Numbered from the stretch's first letter, positions 44,222 through 54,760 are shown. The stretch is DNA of 64,000 nt from Clostridia bacterium (GCA_018433675.1 JAHDQS010000005.1:1-64000), one strand, 5' to 3'. Made by a program: numbers and translations. The notes: generated from the letters alone by a model not told the origin.

Positions 44222-44578
44222 TCAATAGCACTCTTGCCGCAGGTTCATTGTCTCACTGCGTCCTGCATAACTCCAGGCAGGAGCATTTGTACCCGGCAAG
44301 CATCGGATAGCTTTCACATAGGCCGTACCATGAGACATACTGGCCACAGCGGCAGCGATAACCGCAATTATTTCATCATTGTCTTCGCAAGCCTCGATTT
44401 TCAAAGTCGTTCCCGTTGTCTCCTGATGATTTTCCTTCCCTTTATCGATACGATTCCTTCTCTTTTCAATTGTACTTGCGAAAAGAGAGATTCCTTTAAT
44501 AATAAATATCAATAAGATCAGCTCGAGAAAAACGACTCCTATACCTATGACCGCAACAGTTAAACCGAATGACAGCAT
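44222..44578 (-). CDS. mmdD: Gamma/delta subunit of the Na+ decarboxylase (OadG-like)
   Basis: 118 residues. A single N-terminal membrane helix (about 5-30) is followed by a polar region, then a conserved C-terminus with APAWSYAGRSETMN (about 98-111). In the oxaloacetate decarboxylase family this subunit anchors the alpha subunit and carrier to the membrane. It lies between mmdA and the carrier gene. Confidence 0.88.
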   Translation of the reverse strand: MLSFGLTVAVIGIGVVFLELILLIFIIKGISLFASTIEKRRNRIDKGKENHQETTGTTLKIEACEDNDEIIAVIAAAVASMSHGTAYVKAIRCLPGTNAPAWSYAGRSETMNLRQECY

Positions 44579-44599
44579 AGCTTTTGCCTCCTTTCAGGG

Positions 44600-46150
44600 C
44601 TAGAGGGGAATATTACCATGTTTTTTCGCCGGACGCGTCTCGCGCTTTGTGGCCAGCATTTCTAAGGCATTCGCCAAACGCGGACGAGTTTCCTGAGGTT
44701 CAATAACAATATCAACAAAACCTCTTTCGGCTGCTACATACGGTGTTGCAAACCTCTCCTTGTATTCCTCAATCATTTCCGCTCTCTTAGCTACCGGATC
44801 GTCGGCACCCTCTATTTCTTTACGGAAAATGATGTTAGCAGCACCATCGGCACCCATGACGGCAATTTCAGCTGTCGGCCAAGCAAAAACCTGATCTGCC
44901 CCTAAGTCCCGCGAACACATGGCTAAATATGAGCCACCATATGCCTTTCTTGTTACAATCGTTATTTTAGGCACCGTAGCTTCCGAGTACGCGTACAAAA
45001 GCTTAGCCCCGTGCCTGATGATTCCTCCAAACTCCTGATTTGTTCCCGGCAGGTAACCCGGAACATCAACGAAGTTCACAATGGGAATATTAAAGGCATC
45101 ACAAAAACGGATATGCCGGGACGCTTTGTCGGAGGCATTAATATCCAGGCAACCCGCCATAAACCTGGGCTGGTTGGCAATTATCCCGATGACTCTGCCG
45201 TTTACCCTGGCATAGCCGGTGAGAATATTTGTTGCATAGTATTGCATGGTCTGGAAAAACTCCCCGTTATCAACAACCTTTTTAATTACCTCGACCATAT
45301 CATAAGCCGCATTAGGATTATCCGGAATGATTTCATTTAGGGCTTCATCCATGCGCTCAGGGCTGTCTCCCGTTTCCAGATAAGGCGGTTCCTCCAGGTT
45401 ATTGGAAGGTAAAAAGCTCATCAGTTTTCTGATTTGCCCAAAACAATCCTCCTCGTCCTCTGCCGCAAAATGCGCTACCCCACTGACACGGTTATGAGTC
45501 ATAGCCCCGCCCAGCTTTTCGGAAGTAACTTCCTCCCCTGTAACGGCTTTAATGACCTGAGGTCCGGTGATAAACATTTGAGAAATGTTTTTGACCATAA
45601 AGACATAGTCGGTGATAGCAGGCGAATAAACCGCGCCGCCAGCGCTGGGTCCCATTATTACGGATATTTGAGGAATAACACCGGAGGCCAGTGTGTTCCG
45701 ATAAAAGATCTTTCCATAACCGCTTAAGGCGTCGACAGCCTCCTGGATTCTTGCCCCGCCGGAGTCGTTCAGTCCAATACAAGGAGCTCCCATTTGCATG
45801 GCCATATCCAGGACCTTGCATATTTTTTTCGCGTGCATTTCACCTAATGAACCGCCGAGAACGGTAAAATCCTGGGCAAAGACATACACCAGACGCCCCT
45901 CAATTGTCCCGTAACCGGTTACAACACCTTCCCCGGGGGCTTCTTTCCCGGCCATATCAAAGTTTACGCAGCGGTGTGTCATAAATTTATCGATTTCCGT
46001 AAAGGAATCGGGGTCTAGCAGCTTGTTGATCCTTTCCCGGGCAGTCAACTTGCCTTTCTGATGCTGTTTTTCTACAGCTTTCGGACCGCCCCCCATTTCA
46101 ATCTTTTTACTGCGTTCGAACAAATCATCGATTTTTTCTCTTGTACTCAT
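44600..46150 (-). CDS. mmdA: Methylmalonyl-CoA decarboxylase alpha subunit (carboxyltransferase)
   Basis: 516 residues; the acyl-CoA carboxyltransferase fold with both halves. GGGPKAVEKQHQKGKLTARER (20-40) and the acyl-CoA-binding LNDSGGARIQE (about 122-132), GPSAGGAVYSPA (about 167), GYLPGTNQE (about 368) and AYGGSYLAMCS (about 406-416) are typical. It moves CO2 from methylmalonyl-CoA to biotin. No biotin carboxylase is encoded here, so the complex acts as a decarboxylase and sodium pump. Confidence 0.95.
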   Translation of the reverse strand: MSTREKIDDLFERSKKIEMGGGPKAVEKQHQKGKLTARERINKLLDPDSFTEIDKFMTHRCVNFDMAGKEAPGEGVVTGYGTIEGRLVYVFAQDFTVLGGSLGEMHAKKICKVLDMAMQMGAPCIGLNDSGGARIQEAVDALSGYGKIFYRNTLASGVIPQISVIMGPSAGGAVYSPAITDYVFMVKNISQMFITGPQVIKAVTGEEVTSEKLGGAMTHNRVSGVAHFAAEDEEDCFGQIRKLMSFLPSNNLEEPPYLETGDSPERMDEALNEIIPDNPNAAYDMVEVIKKVVDNGEFFQTMQYYATNILTGYARVNGRVIGIIANQPRFMAGCLDINASDKASRHIRFCDAFNIPIVNFVDVPGYLPGTNQEFGGIIRHGAKLLYAYSEATVPKITIVTRKAYGGSYLAMCSRDLGADQVFAWPTAEIAVMGADGAANIIFRKEIEGADDPVAKRAEMIEEYKERFATPYVAAERGFVDIVIEPQETRPRLANALEMLATKRETRPAKKHGNIPL

Positions 46151-46184
46151 TTTTCGAACTACCTCTCTTTTCCGCTAATATTTA

Positions 46185-46589
46185 TTACTTCCTTTGAGAA
46201 AGCTCGAGCAAAACGCCCTTGGTAGCTTTCGGGTGCGCAAAGGCAATACTGGCACCACCTGCCCCGTAACGAGGCTTCTCATCAATCAATCTGACGCCTT
46301 TTTCTTTCAGCTCGGCCAGTGCTTCTTCGATGTTGTCCACACGCAGGGCAATATGCTGGATGCCCTCACCATTCTTTTCAATGAATCTGGCGATGGGTCC
46401 GTCTGGTGAAGTGGATTCCAACAATTCTAACTCACTGTCCCCACAAGGAAGAAAAGCAACCTTTACCTTTTGCTCTTCAACAACCTCCTTTCCTATTACC
46501 TCTAATCCCAGCACTTCGGTGTAGAATTTCAATGATTCTTCCAAGTCTTTCACCGCAATGCCGATGTGATCAACGCATAAAACCTTCAT
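46185..46589 (-). CDS. mce: Methylmalonyl-CoA epimerase
   Basis: 134 residues of VOC fold (two beta-alpha-beta-beta-beta units). Metal-binding His, Gln and Glu lie in [16 protein letters not shown] and LLELSQ. It interconverts (R)- and (S)-methylmalonyl-CoA, joining the mutase with the decarboxylase. It sits between meaB and mmdA. Confidence 0.95.
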   Translation of the reverse strand: MKVLCVDHIGIAVKDLEESLKFYTEVLGLEVIGKEVVEEQKVKVAFLPCGDSELELLESTSPDGPIARFIEKNGEGIQHIALRVDNIEEALAELKEKGVRLIDEKPRYGAGGASIAFAHPKATKGVLLELSQRK

Positions 46590-46605
46590 AATTCTCAGCC
46601 TCCCT

Positions 46606-47544
46606 CTATTTCACAGTATCCGCAAGAATACTTTGTACCAGGGTATACGGATCGTTTTCTTTTCTTACCAGCTTGTCTATCTCTTCCTGAAAGCTTCCGC
46701 CTTTGACAAATTTCTCATTAACGTAACGGGCCATATTCTGGACTACCAGTTCTAACACTTCCGTCTCTAAACGCTCCCTGCGCCGTTTTCCTAACAATCC
46801 TGTTTTATCCAGGTGTTCCTTGTGTCTGATAACAGACTCAACCACTTCAATTATCCCTTTATTTTCCGAAGCTACCGTCATTAAAATCGGATGATCCCAT
46901 TCATCCTTTTCGGCGTTAAGCCCGAGCATCATTTCCAATTCAATGACCACACGGTTAGCCCCGTCTCGGTCTGCCTTGTTGACAATAAAAATATCGCCTA
47001 TTTCCAAGATCCCGGCTTTGATAGCCTGGATATCGTCTCCCAACCCGGGAACCGTCACAACAAGAATCGAATCCGCTGTTTTAATAATATCAACCTCGGA
47101 TTGCCCGACACCTACTGTCTCGATAAATATGTAATCAAATCCACAAGCATCAAGAATCTTCACCGCATAATGCGTAGCCTTGGATAAACCTCCCAGCTTA
47201 CCTCGTGTGCTTAAACTGCGAATGTATACCCCTTCATCCAAATTGAGATCGGACATCCGCACGCGATCCCCTAAAATAGCTCCTCCCGAAAAGGGACTCG
47301 CCGGGTCAACAGCCAGGATTGCCACTTTCTTCCCTCTCTTACGCAGCTCTTTTACAAGCTTGTCTGTCATGGTGCTCTTTCCGGAACCGGGCGGACCCGT
47401 AATCCCAACTATATGGGCCTTCCCTGTCAAGGGGAACATTTCCCGCAATGCCGTGACCGCTTCTTTTTCTTCGTTTTCTGTTATGCTTATTAACCGCGCA
47501 ATGGCACGGCGATTGCCCTTTAACGCTTTCTGCACAAGTTCCAT
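46606..47544 (-). CDS. meaB: Methylmalonyl-CoA mutase-associated GTPase MeaB
   Basis: 312 residues; a SIMIBI GTPase that guards B12 loading and repair of methylmalonyl-CoA mutase. Walker [10 protein letters not shown] (about 49-57), [18 protein letters not shown] (about 83-100) and NKADRDGAN (about 190) are clear. The start at 47544 (MELVQK) follows GGCGGTGTAGAC; an in-frame GTG at 47574 is an alternative. It lies between the small mutase subunit and mce. Confidence 0.95.
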   Translation of the reverse strand: MELVQKALKGNRRAIARLISITENEEKEAVTALREMFPLTGKAHIVGITGPPGSGKSTMTDKLVKELRKRGKKVAILAVDPASPFSGGAILGDRVRMSDLNLDEGVYIRSLSTRGKLGGLSKATHYAVKILDACGFDYIFIETVGVGQSEVDIIKTADSILVVTVPGLGDDIQAIKAGILEIGDIFIVNKADRDGANRVVIELEMMLGLNAEKDEWDHPILMTVASENKGIIEVVESVIRHKEHLDKTGLLGKRRRERLETEVLELVVQNMARYVNEKFVKGGSFQEEIDKLVRKENDPYTLVQSILADTVK

Positions 47545-47681
47545 GTCTACACCGCCCTTTGCGGGATAAGCCACCTATCCTAAGAATATAACCAAAAATC
47601 CCAAAATAGTCAAATAAAGCTCATAGTTAATCATCTAAGAAACTCCGACATAATCCCGCTGAATTCTGCCTAATTCGCACT

Positions 47682-48083
47682 TTATGCTTGTCTAACGTTG
47701 TTTTTAATATATTCAATGACCTTACCGGTAGGAGTACCCGGTGTGAATACCTCAGCAATCCCGTTTTCTTTTAGATAGGGAATATCAGCATCAGGTATGA
47801 CTCCACCGCCTAAAACCAGAACATCTTCAGATCCTTCTTCCGCAAGAAGCTTGACCACCTTGGGAAAAAGATGATTATGAGCGCCTGATAAAAGACTCAT
47901 CGCCACAACATCCACATCCTCCTGTACAGCCGCCGCCACTATTTGCTCCGGTGTCTGACGCAGACCTGAATAAATAACCTCCATGCCGGCATCTCTTAAG
48001 GCACGGGCAATAACTTTTGCTCCACGATCATGCCCATCCAATCCCGGCTTAGCAACGAGAACCCTAATTTGTTTTTCTGACAT
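47682..48083 (-). CDS. mcmA2: Methylmalonyl-CoA mutase small (B12-binding) subunit
   Basis: 133 residues; a stand-alone cobalamin-binding Rossmann domain with the DGHDRGAK motif, whose His coordinates cobalt (about 16-23), SLLSGAH (about 62) and GGGVIPD (about 92). It pairs with the catalytic subunit encoded just upstream, as in archaea and some Firmicutes where the mutase is split. Confidence 0.95.
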   Translation of the reverse strand: MSEKQIRVLVAKPGLDGHDRGAKVIARALRDAGMEVIYSGLRQTPEQIVAAAVQEDVDVVAMSLLSGAHNHLFPKVVKLLAEEGSEDVLVLGGGVIPDADIPYLKENGIAEVFTPGTPTGKVIEYIKNNVRQA

Positions 48084-48119
48084 TTTTCCATACCTCCATC
48101 CAGTCTTTTGAAATAATAG

Positions 48120-49799
48120 CTACAGAATCTCGACCGGTCTATATTCTCCGAAGATTTCCCTCATCACATCGCAAATCTCGCCCTCCGACGCGTAAACACG
48201 TACAGCATCAAGAATATATGGCATTAGATTAGCATCCGTTTTCGCGGCTTCCCGCAGAACAGAAAGCTTCGACTTAACAGCAACATTATCACGGGATTCC
48301 TTTAAAGCCTTTAGTTTTTTAACCTGAGCTTCTCCCACGGAAGGATCAACACGGAGCAGTCCCTCAATGGGTTTCTCCTCCACCTGGAATTTATTCATAC
48401 CGACAACTATTCTCTCATTAGCCTCTACTTCCTTCTGATAAGCATAGGAACTGTCGGCAATTTCCTTCTGTATATAACCCTGTTCAATTGCTTTGGCCGC
48501 TCCGCCCAGCGCATCTATCTTTTCAATATACTCCAAGGCCTTCTTTTCAATCTCATTGGTGAGGCTTTCCACATAGTAAGATCCGGCCAGGGGATCAATC
48601 GTATCACAGACACCTGATTCATAAGCCACAATCTGTTGTGTCCTCAGCGCTATCCGTACTGATTCCTCAGAAGGCAGTGCCAAAGCCTCATCCTTAGAAT
48701 TTGTATGCAGGGACTGGGTACCCCCTAAAACTGCGGCCAATGTTTGGATGGCAACACGCACTATATTGTTCTCCGGCTGTTGTGCGGTCAACGTTGAGCC
48801 ACCGGTTTGAGTATGGAAACGCAGCATCCAGGAACGCGGGTTCTTCGCACCGAAACGTTCTCTCATGATTTTTGCCCACAGTCTGCGAGCAACCCTGAAT
48901 TTTGCCACCTCTTCCAAAAGATCGTTATGTGCATTAAAGAAAAATGACAGCCTGCCGGCAAAACCGTCAACATCAAGACCTGCCTTAATGGCCGCATCAA
49001 CATAGGCAATGCCGTCTGCTAGCGTGAAGGCCACCTCTTGAGCAGCTGTCGAACCGGCTTCACGAATATGATAACCTGAAATAGATATTGTGTTCCAGTT
49101 CGGAACATTCTTGGAGCAAAACTCAAAGATATTAGTAATCAAACGCATAGATGGTTCCGGCGGATAAATATATGTACCCCTCGCCGCATATTCCTTGAGA
49201 ATATCATTCTGGATAGTGCCTTGAAGCTTATCCGGTGTTACCCCCTGTTTTTCCGCAACAGCAATATACATGGCTAAAAGCACCGAGGCCGGAGCATTAA
49301 TAGTCATCGAAGTACTAACCTTATCAAGTGGTATCTGGTTGAACAAAGTCTCCATATCCTGCAGCGTATCGATCGCAACACCAACTTTTCCAATTTCACC
49401 TTGGGCTATTTCCGCATCTGAATCATATCCGATCTGCGTAGGAAGGTCAAAAGCCACCGATAACCCTGTCTGTCCTTGATCCAGCAAGTACCTGTAGCGC
49501 TTATTGGAATCCTCTGCCGTGGCAAAACCGGCATATTGGCGCATTGTCCAGAACCGTCCTCTGTACATTGTTGGCTGTACACCACGGGTGTAAGGATATT
49601 CACCAGGCATGCCTAAATCCTTCATATAATCAGTATCTTGGTTCTCAAGCGGAGTATACAACCTCTCCACGGTAATGCCAGAAGTAGTCTCAAAATTCTC
49701 CTTGCGTTCCTTGAATCTCGACAGCGTCTTGGCAACCTGCCCTTTTTCCCACTCCTCTTTGGACAGGCTAATCTCCTTCAGTTTCTCCTTGTCATACAT
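48120..49799 (-). CDS. mcmA1: Methylmalonyl-CoA mutase large (catalytic) subunit
   Basis: 559 residues; the TIM-barrel half of the mutase that rearranges succinyl-CoA and (R)-methylmalonyl-CoA. [20 protein letters not shown] (about 70-90) is the acyl-CoA loop, followed by [10 protein letters not shown] and [12 protein letters not shown]. The barrel ends before a B12 domain, supplied by the separate small subunit. The ATG at 49799 follows GGAGC; a GTG just before is in frame. It leads the operon under a near-consensus promoter. A mutase for isobutyryl-CoA is less likely given mce and mmdA. Confidence 0.94.
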   Translation of the reverse strand: MYDKEKLKEISLSKEEWEKGQVAKTLSRFKERKENFETTSGITVERLYTPLENQDTDYMKDLGMPGEYPYTRGVQPTMYRGRFWTMRQYAGFATAEDSNKRYRYLLDQGQTGLSVAFDLPTQIGYDSDAEIAQGEIGKVGVAIDTLQDMETLFNQIPLDKVSTSMTINAPASVLLAMYIAVAEKQGVTPDKLQGTIQNDILKEYAARGTYIYPPEPSMRLITNIFEFCSKNVPNWNTISISGYHIREAGSTAAQEVAFTLADGIAYVDAAIKAGLDVDGFAGRLSFFFNAHNDLLEEVAKFRVARRLWAKIMRERFGAKNPRSWMLRFHTQTGGSTLTAQQPENNIVRVAIQTLAAVLGGTQSLHTNSKDEALALPSEESVRIALRTQQIVAYESGVCDTIDPLAGSYYVESLTNEIEKKALEYIEKIDALGGAAKAIEQGYIQKEIADSSYAYQKEVEANERIVVGMNKFQVEEKPIEGLLRVDPSVGEAQVKKLKALKESRDNVAVKSKLSVLREAAKTDANLMPYILDAVRVYASEGEICDVMREIFGEYRPVEIL

Positions 49800-49898
49800 C
49801 ACCTTTGCGCTCCTTCCTGTTATTCATGTTCTTAATATCGGCTATTCCCAAGATTCTATTCTTAGGAACAAAAAATTTGGTAAAGTGCGCCCAGTTAC

Positions 49899-49927
49899 AT
49901 TATATATATATCTTGTTCATAGTTCAA
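49899..49927 (-). promoter_or_regulatory. SigA promoter of the methylmalonyl-CoA operon
   Basis: TTGAAC (49922-49927), a 17-base spacer and TATAAT (49899-49904) on the minus strand, about 100 bases before the mutase start. In the gap 49800-50188, only this promoter and the hairpin at 49979-50037 were found; 50038-50188 shows nothing. Confidence 0.75.
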
Positions 49928-49978
49928 TATTTTTTAGAGACACCGTCTATGTTTTTTTAACGCCGACCTGTTTCATTC

Positions 49979-50037
49979 AAAAAGCCAGCTGCCTACCCAT
50001 GTTGTGCCGAAGAACAACAAAGCAAACAACCGGCTGT
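49979..50037 (-). terminator. Putative terminator of the CoA-transferase transcript
   Basis: On the minus strand AGCCGGTTG pairs with CAGCTGGCT (two G-T pairs), enclosing an inner GTTGT/ACAAC hairpin, followed by TTTTTGAATG. It is upstream of the mutase promoter and about 150 bases past the CoA-transferase stop. Confidence 0.45.
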
Positions 50038-50188
50038 TTTTGCTGACTTCCCCCAATTTATGTGCCTTTGTTCAATAAGGAGCTGACGACTTGAAGTTTT
50101 GAAGGAGATTACGCCACTAAAACTATGACAAGAAAGGAAAGTTCCCAGTCAATTAGTCACCGACCTACTCTTGCCATCCCAATATTTT

Positions 50189-51388
50189 TTAAATCACGTC
50201 TTTTTCTCTTAAAATTTCTAACTCTTCCGGTCCCATTTCTAATAACTCTCCATAAATTTCCTCGTTGTGCTGACCTAAATCAGGTGCTAATCCCTTGGGG
50301 TTTGCAGGAGTCTCACTCAGCTTGATAGGTTGACCGATCATGCCAATTTTCCCCTCTGGATACTCATTCTCAATTACCATTTCGCGCGCAATAATCTGTG
50401 GGTCTTGTACTACCTTTGATACATCATTAATTGGAGTAATCGGAACATGATCACCCAATCCTTCCATCAGTTCTTCAATTGTATACCTAGATATCCACTC
50501 TTCCACCTTTGGTTTGATTTTTTCTTCGTAGACACTTTGTACTTGTCTTTTTACCATAGTATCAATCTCAGGTATCTCGGCAAACTCTGGCTCGCCAAAG
50601 AATTCACAAGCTTTATTCCACAATTTATCCGTATATGCTCCGAAGAAAATGTAGCCATCCTTGGCTTTAAAAGCGCTGTAAGGCATAACAAAGGGATGAT
50701 CATTGCCGTTTGGCTTCTGAATTTTTCCCTCAACCATATAATTTACGACCATCGTCTCCGTCAAGGTTAGGGTAGAGTCAACCTGTCCTATATCAACTAA
50801 CTGCCCAATCCCTGTGTTTCTTACATGATGCAAGGCAGCCAACAAACCGACACCGGCATAAAGTCCGGCTGAAAAATCACCAATAATTGTCCCTACTCTA
50901 ACCGGTGGCCGGTCAGGGTAACCATTGATAGACCAGAGACCACTGAGGGCCTGAGCAACAGTGTCAAAAGCCGGCCGGTGAATGTGCGGGCCGTACTGTC
51001 CAAAGCCGCTGATTGCTACATATACGATTCTCGGGTTCACCTTTTTAAGCACATCGTAGTCAAGCCCGAATTTCTTCATCACACCCGGACGAAAATTCTC
51101 CACAATAGCATCTGCTTTTTTTACTAACCGCTTTAAAATCTCCTGGCCTTCCGGTTTTTTTAAGTTTAATGTGATCCCCTTTTTATTACGGTTATATTGC
51201 GCAAAATATCCACTAATCTTTTTTTCGCCATCACCCACAAATGGTATAAAGTTCCTCGCATCATCCATTGATTTCCAATGCTCTACCTTAATTACCTTTG
51301 CTCCCAGATCGGCAAGATGCATAGTACAAAAGGGCCCCGCAGCAAACCTTGTCAAATCAATAACTGTTATGTCCTCTAAAGGTCTCAC
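50189..51388 (-). CDS. Family III CoA-transferase (CaiB/BaiF type)
   Basis: 399 residues. It moves CoA between carboxylic acids. ITVIDLTRFAAGPFCTMHLADLGA at the N-terminus, KVEHWKS, YNRNKKGITLNLKKPEG (about 65-81) and the region LVDIGQVDS (about 171-179) holding the catalytic Asp are typical. Which acids it uses cannot be read from sequence. It follows the TRAP permease by about 270 bases and probably belongs to the same locus. It may activate the imported acid or acetoacetate. Confidence 0.9.
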   Translation of the reverse strand: MRPLEDITVIDLTRFAAGPFCTMHLADLGAKVIKVEHWKSMDDARNFIPFVGDGEKKISGYFAQYNRNKKGITLNLKKPEGQEILKRLVKKADAIVENFRPGVMKKFGLDYDVLKKVNPRIVYVAISGFGQYGPHIHRPAFDTVAQALSGLWSINGYPDRPPVRVGTIIGDFSAGLYAGVGLLAALHHVRNTGIGQLVDIGQVDSTLTLTETMVVNYMVEGKIQKPNGNDHPFVMPYSAFKAKDGYIFFGAYTDKLWNKACEFFGEPEFAEIPEIDTMVKRQVQSVYEEKIKPKVEEWISRYTIEELMEGLGDHVPITPINDVSKVVQDPQIIAREMVIENEYPEGKIGMIGQPIKLSETPANPKGLAPDLGQHNEEIYGELLEMGPEELEILREKDVI

Positions 51389-51657
51389 ATGTATTCCTCC
51401 TTACTATGATTTAGATTTTTTTAAAACTATAGACATGTGTTTAAGTCAGTAAAACCCGAAATAAATATATTAATTTAAAAACAAAGACAAAAGGCCCTCA
51501 ACCCTTCCTTACACAAGATTGCTCAAACCTACTACTCTTTGTTTTTAGCTTGCTCTCCCCGCAAAATTTTTTCATTGATTAACTTTCAAGCTTCCAAATA
51601 TTCATGAGGTTTCCCTCAGTGTACAGGTAAAGGTGTTGTTTTTTCCCATATCCTCCT

Positions 51658-52944
51658 TTAAAATAACTGACTGGGCAGCCAGAGTGAAAGCGCCGGTACA
51701 AGTATAATAACTATTCCAATAATAAAGTAAGCTATGATGTATTTAATTACTCCCGCAGAAACCTCTGCAATAGGAGCATCACAAACACCCGCGGACACAT
51801 ATAAGGCAAGACCAAAGGGAGGGGAAATCTGCCCAATTTGCATTGCTAATGTCAACAAAACATTAAAATGAATCAGATCAACTCCTGTCGCTAACAGAGC
51901 CGGATACAGAATAGGTACTGTCAAGTATACAACCGGTAATACATCTATAAACATACCTAAAACAATGAATAGAATAAAACATGCAACCATCAAAGCAGTG
52001 GCACTTAATCCTATATTAATAATAAATCCACTAATCATTTGAGGAATCCGCAGAAAGGTAATGGGATTAGCAAAAAGTAATGCTCCCGCAATTAATATAA
52101 AAATCATCGCATTAGAATTCAAGGTACTAATCATTGTCTTTTTAAAAGCTGTCCAGGTCATTTTACGGTAAAGAAAGCTAATAACAATACTGTAAACAAC
52201 CGCTAGTCCGCCTGCTTCAGTGGGAGTAACAATACCATTATAAATGGAGCCTAAGACCGCTATTGGCATAAATATCGCCGGGAAGCCAAGTAATAAGGTT
52301 CTTCCTTTATTTTTCCATGAATAAATCTCCGGATTCACATTAAGCTTATCTTTATCTGCTTTAGGACTTAAATACCATGCCATTACACAAAGTACGATAC
52401 CTGACAAGATTCCCGGTATAACGCCTGACATAAATATGATACCCGTGTTCAATTGTACCATTGAAGCATAAACAATCATCATAATACTAGGTGGAATCAT
52501 TTGACCTAATGTACAACTTGCAGCCAGCAGGGAAGCAATAAATGAATTGTTATATCCCTTCTTTAACATCTCCGGTCTGGCAAATTCCGCCACTCCTGCC
52601 AGAGTTGCAGTGCTGGATCCTGTTATGGCAGCATAAATCATCGACATCACAACAGCCGTGACAGCTAATCCACCTCTCTTTCTTCCAAAAAAGGCATTTA
52701 CAAAATCAAAGATGTATTTTGACGGACCACAATATGCCATTATTGAACCAGCCATAAGGAAAAAAGTAATCGCCATTAATGTAAAGCTGTCAACGCTATT
52801 TAGAAAAGTAAGTGGTATTTGTGTTGGAGGGGAACCAATAACAAAATTAATCAGGAAGATGCCTCCTAAAGATAATGCCGCCCAAATTGGTATGCCTGAC
52901 ATAAACAAGACTATAGTAAGAATAAAACCTATTGCCATCGTCAT
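51658..52944 (-). CDS. TRAP transporter large permease (DctM family)
   Basis: 428 residues with about 12 membrane segments. GSSTATLAGVAEFARPEMLKKGY (about 108-130), TPTEAGG (about 238) and the C-terminal PPFGLALYVSAG (about 376-387) are family signatures. It forms the Na+-driven channel of a tripartite carboxylate importer with the DctQ and DctP genes just upstream. Its ATG follows the dctQ stop directly (TAA-ATG), so translation is coupled. Confidence 0.95.
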   Translation of the reverse strand: MTMAIGFILTIVLFMSGIPIWAALSLGGIFLINFVIGSPPTQIPLTFLNSVDSFTLMAITFFLMAGSIMAYCGPSKYIFDFVNAFFGRKRGGLAVTAVVMSMIYAAITGSSTATLAGVAEFARPEMLKKGYNNSFIASLLAASCTLGQMIPPSIMMIVYASMVQLNTGIIFMSGVIPGILSGIVLCVMAWYLSPKADKDKLNVNPEIYSWKNKGRTLLLGFPAIFMPIAVLGSIYNGIVTPTEAGGLAVVYSIVISFLYRKMTWTAFKKTMISTLNSNAMIFILIAGALLFANPITFLRIPQMISGFIINIGLSATALMVACFILFIVLGMFIDVLPVVYLTVPILYPALLATGVDLIHFNVLLTLAMQIGQISPPFGLALYVSAGVCDAPIAEVSAGVIKYIIAYFIIGIVIILVPALSLWLPSQLF

Positions 52945-53487
52945 TTATAAATCCTCCGCCCTTTCAATCGCAGATTCGGACGTACCCTTATCGTTAACTT
53001 GAGATCCTGCGGCAATCGTCACGGCGATTTTTAGTATACAATAGACAACTAAAACTGACATAGAAATGGGAATGATGCTGTAAGGTAATGCTTGGGGAAA
53101 GATCAAGGAGTAAGTTTTCATCTTATAAGCTATAGCTTCCCGTGTTAATAACAATCCCCAATAAAACAGTATAATGGAACAAATTAAAATACAAACTGCG
53201 CTATATATTTTAAACAGGCAAAGCAATTTAGCATCCTTTATTCTACCGGAAAAGAAGTCCATCACTATATGAGTTTCTTTATAGACCATCGGTCCACTTG
53301 CTATGAAAGCGGAACTAATTATTAAATACCTTAATAACTCTTCTGTCCACTCCCATGAAACATTAAAAAAATACCTTGCAAAGGTTATAATAAATACTAT
53401 TGCCGTGGCAACAATAAGTTCAATAGCTACGACAGGAGTTATTACTTTTGTCAGCTTTCTTTCAAATGCGGCTATTTTATGTTCCAT
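52945..53487 (-). CDS. TRAP transporter small permease (DctQ family)
   Basis: 180 residues with four hydrophobic helices (about 15-40, 50-72, 90-112 and 130-155). WEWTEELLRYL (about 45-55) is the conserved DctQ motif. It bridges the DctM permease and may be essential for stability. Its start at 53487 follows AAAGGAGGGCAAAATT. A strong hairpin lies between it and dctP. Confidence 0.92.
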   Translation of the reverse strand: MEHKIAAFERKLTKVITPVVAIELIVATAIVFIITFARYFFNVSWEWTEELLRYLIISSAFIASGPMVYKETHIVMDFFSGRIKDAKLLCLFKIYSAVCILICSIILFYWGLLLTREAIAYKMKTYSLIFPQALPYSIIPISMSVLVVYCILKIAVTIAAGSQVNDKGTSESAIERAEDL

Positions 53488-53512
53488 AATTTTGCCCTCC
53501 TTTCTTATTATC

Positions 53513-53547
53513 AGAATAGGGGTAATAATTCATATTACCCCTATTCT
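53513..53547 (-). other. Intercistronic hairpin between dctP and dctQ
   Basis: AGAATAGGGGTAATA (53513-53527) and TATTACCCCTATTCT (53533-53547) form a perfect 15-bp stem with a 5-base loop. No T-run follows on the minus strand. It likely protects the binding-protein message or partly stops transcription so that the binding protein exceeds the permease. Confidence 0.7.
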
Positions 53548-53578
53548 GCACATACTTTATCGAAGCAAGCCTCCATTC

Positions 53579-54670
53579 CTACTCGAGTTGTTCCCTCAAA
53601 CGATAAACCTCATCAATTAATTTTTGACCTTCCGGTCCTACAACCGACAAAAATTTCTCTATTGCTGCATCTCGAACATTATTATAATTAGCCCAGTCCT
53701 CTAGTTCTTCGTCGGGCACCATATATACCTCGACATTATGGGGCGGTTTTTGAATTGCTTCATATGCTTCTTTATTTCCTCTGGTCGTTTCATCATTACC
53801 ATATTTTTGGACCTCTGGCATAACTTCGTTTTGAATGATGTCTTGCAGGTCTTCCGGCAAGGATTCCCACCATTTCAAATTAAGTAGCATTGGAATGCTG
53901 TAACACTTGGAATATGGAAGTGTAACGTATTTAGTGTACCATTGTGCATCATGATAGTGTAAGATGCCCGTCTGCAACCCATCAAATACTCCTTGAGTTA
54001 ATCCAACCGTGACTTCCGCACCTGCTACGGTTATGGGAGCAGCTCCCAGTTTTTCTATTGAAAGTGCCGACAACAATCCGCCGGAATGTCTGATTTTCAG
54101 TCCTTCCATATCTTCTGGTTTTAAAATAGGCCGCTTGTTATTAGCAGCTATGAACTGACCATTTTGTGTATTAACAATACCCAGTCTGTAAATACCCTTT
54201 TCCTTTAATTTTTCTCTCAATGTCTCTTCAATAAGACTATCATACTGGTTTGCCATAATATAATGAGTAGAATCTAAGGGAGAAGATTTCCAGATAAATG
54301 GTATTGTATAAATCGCTTCTAACGGTTCTATAGTTTCGATAGCTCCACAAATGGAATACGCAGCTTCGACTGCTCCTGACTGAAGCAAGCTAATTTCTTT
54401 GTCGCTACCGGCGAGCTGTGCATTAGGAAAAATCTGTACTTCTACTCGACCGTTAGTTTTCTCTTCCACCAATTTTTTAAAATACAGGGAATTACGGCCG
54501 TGTTGCGTGGTCTCCGGATAAGCATGAGTCATGCGCATAACATATTTTTCATCTTCTCCTCCAGCGTCCCCTGTATCCCCTTCGGTTCCGGCATCATTTC
54601 CACAACCAACTAACATCAATGATATTATGCACACTATAGAAAACAAACTAATTAAAAACTTTCTCTTCAT
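53579..54670 (-). CDS. TRAP transporter solute-binding lipoprotein (DctP family)
   Basis: 363 residues. A signal peptide ends in the lipobox LVGC (about residues 20-23), so the mature protein is a membrane-anchored lipoprotein. The DctP fold follows, with AQLAGSDKEISLLQSGAVE (about 83-101) and LKIRHSGG (about 172-179); Arg175 would hold the substrate carboxylate. The start at 54670 (MKRKF) follows GGAGGTGTAATTG. Substrate is not known; the neighbours suggest mevalonate or a branched dicarboxylate. Confidence 0.92.
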   Translation of the reverse strand: MKRKFLISLFSIVCIISLMLVGCGNDAGTEGDTGDAGGEDEKYVMRMTHAYPETTQHGRNSLYFKKLVEEKTNGRVEVQIFPNAQLAGSDKEISLLQSGAVEAAYSICGAIETIEPLEAIYTIPFIWKSSPLDSTHYIMANQYDSLIEETLREKLKEKGIYRLGIVNTQNGQFIAANNKRPILKPEDMEGLKIRHSGGLLSALSIEKLGAAPITVAGAEVTVGLTQGVFDGLQTGILHYHDAQWYTKYVTLPYSKCYSIPMLLNLKWWESLPEDLQDIIQNEVMPEVQKYGNDETTRGNKEAYEAIQKPPHNVEVYMVPDEELEDWANYNNVRDAAIEKFLSVVGPEGQKLIDEVYRLREQLE

Positions 54671-54760
54671 CAATTACACCTCCACATTTTTATAATAGAC
54701 TTTGTCAGAAACATTTATTTAGATAACCATCCCACCTTTCCTATCACTAAATATTATTGT

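Noticed and set aside
51477-51546. AAAAACAAAGA ... TCTTTGTTTTT inverted repeat between the TRAP permease and CoA-transferase
   Set aside because: AT-rich 11-base arms with a 48-base loop; too weak to call a terminator or an operator.
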